Shown: positions 7,109 to 11,422 of the stretch, in pieces | Numbering within the stretch: the first letter of the stretch is position 1 | Layout of the letters: every line of letters begins with the position of its first letter | Source of the DNA: an uncultured Pseudomonadota bacterium | GTDB taxonomy: Bacteria > Myxococcota_A > UBA796 > GCA-2862545 | Reading direction: 5' to 3' | Assembly (NCBI GenBank): GCA_937891875.1 | Contig: CALATR010000176.1 | Coordinates: 1 to 11,422, forward strand | Length of the DNA: 11,422 bases | The notes under the pieces: generated by a model | Databases searched by the model: none | Told to the model about the DNA's origin: nothing | The model's input: the letters and a program-made list of their open reading frames with translations, nothing else | Translations under genes and position numbers: made by a program

Positions 7109-7189
7109 CGCCCCTCCACTCCCCCGCCGGAAGTCACGCGACGCACGCTTCGCCCCTGCTCGCAGCTCCCCCGATCCCACCGGCTCGGA

Positions 7190-9493
7190 TCACCCCCCCT
7201 CGCCCTCCTCCAGATCCTCGACTTCCCCGCCTTCCTCCTCGATCTCCTCGATCTCCTCCGCCTCCCGGAGCCCGGCCACCAGCGCCTCGCGCGCCTTCTC
7301 GGTCATCACCCCGCGCCCGATCCCCGCGAACCTGCGCGCTCCCTCCCGGGTCACGCTGCGCTCGCCGGGCCAGGCCACGATCTCCCCGACCGCCGGCAGC
7401 AGCGCGTCCGTCGGGTCCGGCAGCCTGCCCGCGCCCACCGCCACCGCGACGATCGGTACGCCGCGGTCCTTGGCGCCCTCCACCGACGACAGGGTCGCGC
7501 CGGGGCCGGCCATGCGCTCGGCGAGGGCCTGGGTGCGGCCTTCCAGGGGGAGGCTGCGCAGCCAGGTGCGGAGCTCGAGCGCGGCCGGGCCTTCGAGGGT
7601 CCAGCGGACCTGGTCGCCGTCGATCGCGATGGCGAAGCGACCGGGCACCGGGGCGGGAGTCTCGGTGACGGCCTCGCCGAGTGCGGGCTGACCGAGCAGC
7701 TCGGGGCGGATCTCGAAGGGGGCGCAGGCCTCGCACGCCGGGTCGAGCCAGCGGGTCTCGCCGTCGAGGTCGAGCTTGACGAGCATGGCGTCGTAGGTGG
7801 GCGCGCACAGCTCCGGGCCGACGGGCTCGCCCAGGGAGCGCACGAGCACCCAGGTGGCGGGGATCTTGGCCTGCAGGGCGTACAGGCGCACGATCAGCGC
7901 CGCCTCGAAGGGGGTCACCACGCCGGTGCCGCGGGCCCGGTGCAGCTTGCGCGGCCACAGGGGATCGCCGCCCGGCAGCTCGGCGACGGTGGCGCGCTCC
8001 CGCAGGGTGTCCGGGAGCTCGGCGATGAGATCCCAGCCGGACAGGCGCCCGCGCAGGCCCATCGGCAGGCCGGGCTCGGGGATGGAGCGACGGTTGAAGC
8101 GGGCGTTCAAGCTGGCGATCACGCGCTCGCGGCTGGTGCCCAGCTCGATGCCGCGCCACGAGGTCATCCACCAGCCGTGCGCGTCCCGGGCAAGCTCGGC
8201 GTCGGTCTGCACGGTGGCCCCGGTGTCCAGTCCGCAGAGCGGCACGTCGGGCACGGTGTAGTGCACCTCGAAGGTCGGCCCCTCGCCGGGCGTCGCCACC
8301 AGCAGCACCTGGTCCTTCGTGCGCGCGGTCAGGGCGCGGCTGTTCACCCCGCCGACCTCGGTGCGATCGAGGGTCGCACCCGCAGGCAGGGTGAGCAGGC
8401 GCAGGCGGGTGCGATCGTCCGGTCCGGCGAAGGTCCAGCGCTCGTGCACCCGGGAGCGGCTGCCCCCGCCGGGGACGAGGCTGTCGCGCGGATCCCGGTC
8501 CGCGGGGAGCTCGAGGTCGACGGTGCGCTCCACGTCAGCGGGATCGTCCAGCCGAGGTCCCTCTCCGGCAGGGGTTCCCACCGGCACGTCGCGCACGCCG
8601 TGGCGCACGACCGCCAGGTCGGATCCCCAGCGCTGCTCCGGGTGGGCCCACACCCGCGGTGGACTGTCGGACGTGACCGCGACCCGACCGATCGGGTGCA
8701 GGCCATCGCCCTCCACCACCAGGGCGGGGGACAGGGGGGTCTCGGCGACCAGCACGCCGGTGACGACGGCGGCCTCGATGGTCATGGCCTCGGCGGGCAG
8801 CAGGTCCAGGTCGCGGCGGCTCGGCACCAGGCGCCGCCGGGAGAGGTCGGCGATGATGTCTGCCGGGGCGCGGGTCCCCGACGAGGCTGCCGCTTCCGGG
8901 TCCGCCGGCCGCAGCAGGTCGAAGGTGTCGTCGTCTTCGCGGGCGCCCGCGTTCACGTACAGCCGGGCCCACGCGCCGGCGGGCTCGTAGCTCCACAGCC
9001 GACCGGGCTTGTCGGCCAGCCTCGCCTTGTCGTAGGCCACGTCCTTCGGCAGGCGCAGCTCGGCTTCCAGGGTCGCGCCGTCCTCGCCGGGGGTCCAGTC
9101 GTAGCCGGCCACGGCGAGCTCGCGGGAGACGTCGAGGCGCACCTCGTCCCCGACCAGCAGCTCGGGCACGTGCACCCGGACCCTCGCCACCCCGTCGGTC
9201 CCCCGCGGGAGCGCCTCGAAGCGCGGGTCGTCGAGGGTGTGGCCTCCGCCGTCCGCAGGCTTCACCTTGACTTTTCGGGCGGTCAGGCGCGCGCCCGGTG
9301 GCAGGATGACGTCGATGGCCCGGCAGCCCTCCCGGGCGACGACGACGGCGCGGGTCCGGTCGCGCCAGCCCCAGATGGCGACGGCGTCGGGCGACGAGGC
9401 GATGGGCACCGCGAGCGGGATCTCGGCACGCTCGACCGTGGTCGACATCGACGCCAGCACGCAGCCGGCTCCCATCGACAGCAGGGTGCTCAC
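7190..9493 (-). CDS. DUF3857/transglutaminase-like protein, probably without catalytic Cys and His
   Basis: 767 aa from the GTG at 9493, chosen because GTGA overlaps the stop of the upstream gene by 4 nt. The N-terminus (STLLSMGAGCVLASM) is mildly hydrophobic but has no basic residues, so export is uncertain. Residues 30-150 and about 320-415 are beta-rich and resemble the DUF3857 domain (VPELLVGDEVRLDVS). Residues 515-600 resemble the transglutaminase core that follows DUF3857: TPFEAALIVRLYALQAKIPA, then PTYDAMLV, then RWLDPA. By eye, the usual GDCKD Cys aligns with P528 and the usual FxHV His with A569; only the Asp (D584 in WLDP) remains. The C-terminus (744-767) is a Glu-rich tail. No function is assigned; a structural or binding role is inferred. 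It is the last gene of the minus-strand operon. Confidence 0.72.
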   Translation of the reverse strand: MSTLLSMGAGCVLASMSTTVERAEIPLAVPIASSPDAVAIWGWRDRTRAVVVAREGCRAIDVILPPGARLTARKVKVKPADGGGHTLDDPRFEALPRGTDGVARVRVHVPELLVGDEVRLDVSRELAVAGYDWTPGEDGATLEAELRLPKDVAYDKARLADKPGRLWSYEPAGAWARLYVNAGAREDDDTFDLLRPADPEAAASSGTRAPADIIADLSRRRLVPSRRDLDLLPAEAMTIEAAVVTGVLVAETPLSPALVVEGDGLHPIGRVAVTSDSPPRVWAHPEQRWGSDLAVVRHGVRDVPVGTPAGEGPRLDDPADVERTVDLELPADRDPRDSLVPGGGSRSRVHERWTFAGPDDRTRLRLLTLPAGATLDRTEVGGVNSRALTARTKDQVLLVATPGEGPTFEVHYTVPDVPLCGLDTGATVQTDAELARDAHGWWMTSWRGIELGTSRERVIASLNARFNRRSIPEPGLPMGLRGRLSGWDLIAELPDTLRERATVAELPGGDPLWPRKLHRARGTGVVTPFEAALIVRLYALQAKIPATWVLVRSLGEPVGPELCAPTYDAMLVKLDLDGETRWLDPACEACAPFEIRPELLGQPALGEAVTETPAPVPGRFAIAIDGDQVRWTLEGPAALELRTWLRSLPLEGRTQALAERMAGPGATLSSVEGAKDRGVPIVAVAVGAGRLPDPTDALLPAVGEIVAWPGERSVTREGARRFAGIGRGVMTEKAREALVAGLREAEEIEEIEEEGGEVEDLEEGEGG

Positions 9494-10302
9494 GCGTCCG
9501 TGTCCACGCCGCCGTCCGCCGCGGCCTCGGCTGCCGCGCGCTCGGCCCGGGCTGCGAGGCGCCGACCCTTGCGCGCCCCCTTGACCACCGCCTCCTTGAT
9601 GATCTTCGGCACCCCGCCCTTCACCGCCTCCATCCAGGCTTCTGCGTGATCCGGGTCGTGCACCGCCCACGCGGACACCACCCGGCGCAGCCCCTTGCGG
9701 ACCGAGGCGTCGGGATCGCGCAGGCCGGCGTCGACCAGGGCGCGCACCTGCTTCGTCCGCGGCGCGTCGACGAACATCACCCCCTCCGAGCCCAGGCGCG
9801 CGCGCAGGGGGGCCACCGACGGACCGGTCAGCTCCTCGGGCACCATGGCGAGTCCGGCGAGCACGGCGGCGCGACGGACGGCGGCCCGGCGGTGGTGGAG
9901 CAGGGGGTTGAGCGCCTTCACCGGATCGACCCCGCTCGCGAGCACGCCCGGACCGAGCAGCAGCGAGCCCAGCGCGTCGGCGGTCTGGTGGTCGTCGACC
10001 CGGTCCGCCCAGTCCCGGGCGATGTCGAGCGCTTCGTTGGGGGCGTCGGGCAGGATGGCGGCGAGCAGGCCGATCGCGATGAGTCCGTCCTCCCATGCCG
10101 TGCCAAAGAGCCGGGTCAACGCCGCTTCATCGGCGATCGTCGGCTCCTGCTCCTCCCACACGGCTGCCGCGACCCGGGCGATCTCGCCGGTCGGCACGCC
10201 GCGCACGCCGCGCAGGGTGTGGACCTCCTTGCCCCGCTTGCGGGCGACCGCACTGTCGGTGAACGCGTCGAGGAGCTCGGAGACGACGTCAGGCTCGAGC
10301 AT
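9490..10302 (-). CDS. AlkD-like HEAT-repeat protein
   Basis: 270 aa, all-helical, no signal peptide. The order of motifs resembles the DNA alkylation repair family AlkD, a HEAT-like DNA glycosylase fold. GVRGVPTGEIARVA (32-45) fits the family N-terminal helix. The stretch at 102-117 (VDDHQTADALGSLLLG) aligns with the active-site helix. RRAAVRRAAVL (138-148) and DASVRKGLRRVVSAWA (198-213) fit later repeats. Against the Bacillus cereus AlkD sequence as I recall it, Asp113 corresponds to D109, but Trp109 and Trp187 correspond to H105 and R207. The C-terminal 40 residues are rich in Lys, Arg and Ala, which would suit nucleic-acid contact. The start is supported by GGGAG 7 nt upstream. It overlaps the hydrolase gene by 14 nt and the transglutaminase-like gene by 4 nt. 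Catalytic activity is doubtful. Confidence 0.75.
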   Translation of the reverse strand: MLEPDVVSELLDAFTDSAVARKRGKEVHTLRGVRGVPTGEIARVAAAVWEEQEPTIADEAALTRLFGTAWEDGLIAIGLLAAILPDAPNEALDIARDWADRVDDHQTADALGSLLLGPGVLASGVDPVKALNPLLHHRRAAVRRAAVLAGLAMVPEELTGPSVAPLRARLGSEGVMFVDAPRTKQVRALVDAGLRDPDASVRKGLRRVVSAWAVHDPDHAEAWMEAVKGGVPKIIKEAVVKGARKGRRLAARAERAAAEAAADGGVDTDA

Positions 10303-11158
10303 GCAGGTGCTCCCGGATGAGGGCGATGAGCTCGCTTCGGTGGGTGTGGTGCGGGCTGTGGCCGCAGCCGGAGATGACCTGCAGGCGCGCGCCGGGGATG
10401 GCCTGGCGCCGGGTATTCAGTCCGGGGATGCCCTGGTAGGGGGAGCGCTCGCCCTCGACCAGCAGGGTGGGGGCCTCGATGGCACCCAGGGTGCGGATGA
10501 AGGCGTCGGCGGAGAAGGCCTGGGGCGAGCGCGCGCGGTGCAGCGCGTCCCAGGTCCAGCGCAGGCTGCCGTCGGTGGCGTCGGGATCGGGCTCGGTCTG
10601 GCGCGCGGCCAGCTCCCGGGCGACGTCCAGGGGCAGGTCGGGGTTGCCACGGCGCATGCGGGTCACGGCGTCGTCGAGGTCGGCGACCGGCTTGTGCCGC
10701 GGCGGACTGCGCCGGTGACGCAGCGCGGTGCGGGCCTGCTCCAGGGCGCGGGGGGCGCCGTCGGGGGGACCCAGCCCTTCCACCAGGATCAAGCTGCCGA
10801 TCTTGGCTGGCACCGTCGCCGCGACCAGGGCCGCCATGGTGCCGCCCATCGAGTGTCCGACCAGGTCCACCTCGCCGCCGAGACTGTCGATGAGTGCGTC
10901 CACGTCGGCGACGTAGTCCCAGAAGTGGTAGAAGCCGCCCCGGCCGACGTGCTCGGACAGGCCGTGGCCGCGGTGGTCGGGCACGGCGATCCGCCAGGGC
11001 TGCAGCGCCGCGGCGATCCGGTCCCAGGCGGCGCTCTGCTCGAGGTAGCCGTGCAGGATGACCAGCGGCCGCCCGCCGGTCTGCTCGCCCCAGTGCCGCA
11101 CCCGGATCCGCAGGCCGCGGGGTCCGGTGATCAGGTCGCGCTCGACGGGATCGCTCAT
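10289..11158 (-). CDS. Alpha/beta hydrolase, SERHL (serine hydrolase-like) type
   Basis: 289 aa. I chose the ATG at 11158 because it overlaps the upstream stop as ATGA and opens directly into the hydrolase fold (RVRHWGE). The frame stays open further upstream only through low-complexity Gly/Arg/Pro sequence. Family features are LVILHGYLEQSAAWD (oxyanion loop), PDHRGHGLSEH, the nucleophile elbow GHSMGG with S103, and C-terminal H267 in CGHSPH. The stretches YHFWDYVADVDALIDSL and LILVEGLGPPDGAP are typical of the SERHL subfamily. The usual acid position after strand 7 reads GERSP instead of GxxD, so the acid may be supplied after strand 6 (E127 in VEGLG). It is a predicted cytoplasmic esterase or related hydrolase; substrate unknown. 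Second gene of the minus-strand operon in view. Confidence 0.9.
   Translation of the reverse strand: MSDPVERDLITGPRGLRIRVRHWGEQTGGRPLVILHGYLEQSAAWDRIAAALQPWRIAVPDHRGHGLSEHVGRGGFYHFWDYVADVDALIDSLGGEVDLVGHSMGGTMAALVAATVPAKIGSLILVEGLGPPDGAPRALEQARTALRHRRSPPRHKPVADLDDAVTRMRRGNPDLPLDVARELAARQTEPDPDATDGSLRWTWDALHRARSPQAFSADAFIRTLGAIEAPTLLVEGERSPYQGIPGLNTRRQAIPGARLQVISGCGHSPHHTHRSELIALIREHLHARA
10310..10314 (-). promoter_or_regulatory. Shine-Dalgarno for the AlkD-like gene
   Basis: GGGAG on the minus strand lies 7 nt before the ATG at 10302. It is inside the end of the hydrolase gene, which fits the 14-nt gene overlap. Confidence 0.5.
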
Positions 11159-11422
11159 GGGGTGTCGTCCCCGTCGGTCGTGTCCCCGTCGGTCGTGTCG
11201 GCGTCCCAGGCCAGGCGGATCCCCGCCTTCAGCGAGCCCGACAGCTTGTGCGACAGGCGCAGGCTGGCCCGGGACACCGAGGCGGGGTGGGAGAAGCAGC
11301 CGCCCATGACCACCCGCCCGCGGTCCTCGCGGTCGCGCCACCAGCTGCTGGTGTACTCGAAGACCCCGCCGGCGACGCTGTACAGCGCTGCCTCCCCCGC
11401 CGCGCCGAAGGCCCGCACGCCC
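11155..11422 (-). CDS. SUMF1/formylglycine-generating-enzyme-like protein, C-terminal part (cut by window edge)
   Basis: Only the last 89 codons are inside the window; the frame is open at the edge, so the start lies outside. The translation follows the end of the FGE-sulfatase fold: GGVFEYTSSWW corresponds to GNVWEWTxDW, RVVMGGCF to RVLRGGSW, and AGIRLAW to GFRLA. True formylglycine-generating enzymes carry a Cys pair just after the GGS motif. Here that stretch (SHPASVSR) has none, so sulfatase activation is unlikely and a binding or other modified role is more probable. The protein ends in an Asp-Thr-Gly tail coded by two perfect 15-nt repeats at 11167-11196. Its stop overlaps the hydrolase start by 4 nt. 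SUMF1 domains in this lineage are often fused to kinases or signal peptides; that cannot be seen here. Confidence 0.8.
   Translation of the reverse strand, partial: GVRAFGAAGEAALYSVAGGVFEYTSSWWRDREDRGRVVMGGCFSHPASVSRASLRLSHKLSGSLKAGIRLAWDADTTDGDTTDGDDTP
11167..11196 (-). repeat. Two perfect 15-nt tandem repeats in the tail of the SUMF1-like gene
   Basis: GTCCCCGTCGGTCGT occurs twice in a row on the plus strand. On the coding strand it gives a repeated Asp-Thr-Thr-Asp-Gly tail at the extreme C-terminus. Confidence 0.85.

Larger units (their letters stand above)
6881..7142. repeat. Long imperfect inverted repeat, MITE-like, 262 nt overall
   Basis: The left arm (about 6881-6953) and right arm (about 7080-7142) are reverse complements with gaps. 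Paired blocks from outside in are: GTCGCGTG with CACGCGAC; GGCTTC with GAAGTC (one mismatch); GGAGGGGCG (6902-6910) with CGCCCCTCC (7109-7117); the GTCTCCA heptamers with TGGAGAC heptamers; and CTACGGC with GCCGAAG (one mismatch). The left arm has an extra heptamer and a GGCCG insertion. The unpaired core is about 125 nt and encodes nothing recognisable. It could be a non-autonomous mobile element or a very large terminator-like structure; no clear target-site duplication is seen. Confidence 0.6.
6858..7189. other. Convergent intergenic region, 332 nt, no gene seen
   Basis: It lies between the stop of ydfG (plus) and the stop of the transglutaminase-like gene (minus). Open frames crossing it have low-complexity Pro/Arg/Ser translations and are not credible genes. 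The content is a long imperfect inverted repeat (6881-7142) with tandem heptamers in each arm and a core of about 125 nt without visible motifs. There is no GC hairpin followed by a T-run, so no canonical intrinsic terminator. Confidence 0.75.

Noticed and set aside
6886..7691. Plus-strand open frames through the intergenic repeats into the transglutaminase-like gene
   Set aside because: Ser/Pro/Arg-rich translations with a peptide cycle created by the heptamers; no start context or domain.
8535..8996. Alternative minus-strand frames within the transglutaminase-like gene
   Set aside because: Arg/Gly/Pro-rich shadows of the 7190-9493 frame, which alone has the family-like pattern and operon overlaps.
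11159..11341. Upstream extension of the hydrolase to a further start
   Set aside because: The extension is Gly/Arg/Pro low-complexity sequence antisense to nothing but co-located with the SUMF1-like coding sequence in another frame. The ATG at 11158 gives an ATGA overlap and a normal N-terminus.

Overview
This is a very GC-rich bacterial window with dense coding and strong G/C preference at third codon positions. The protein style points to a Myxococcota (Deltaproteobacteria-like) genome. The signs are lipoproteins whose mature N-termini are Asp-Thr repeats, a MopE-type metal-binding motif, FG-GAP and thrombospondin type 3 calcium repeats, a subtilase ending in a MYXO-CTERM-like Cys/transmembrane/Arg tail, and a SUMF1-type domain. 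This taxonomic reading is inference; there is no rRNA or marker gene here.

Left half, plus strand (177-6857): four genes. A secreted S8 subtilisin-like protease overlaps by 8 nt a lipoprotein that carries a MopE-like motif and a predicted seven-bladed FG-GAP beta-propeller. After a 96-nt gap comes a large lipoprotein that fuses a metal-dependent amidohydrolase (ATZ/TRZ-like) to thrombospondin type 3 repeats and OB-fold-like domains. Its stop overlaps the start of a cytoplasmic short-chain dehydrogenase that is very close to YdfG (3-hydroxy acid/serine dehydrogenase). Three of the four products are exported, calcium-rich surface proteins; the fourth is a soluble enzyme.

Middle (6858-7189): a 332-nt convergent intergenic region dominated by a long imperfect inverted repeat. 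Its arms contain tandem heptamers, GTCTCCA on the left and the complementary TGGAGAC on the right. It looks like a non-autonomous repeat element or a structured bidirectional termination region.

Right half, minus strand (11422 down to 7190): a tightly overlapping four-gene operon. In transcription order it holds the C-terminal end of a SUMF1/formylglycine-generating-enzyme-like protein (cut by the window edge), a SERHL-like alpha/beta hydrolase, an AlkD-like HEAT-repeat protein, and a large DUF3857/transglutaminase-like protein. Overlaps are 4, 14 and 4 nt. Three of the four appear to lack residues that define catalysis in their families, as far as motifs can be aligned by eye. That makes this run of apparently degenerate enzyme folds the most unusual gene set in the window. 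No tRNA, rRNA, CRISPR array, transposase or phage gene was seen.
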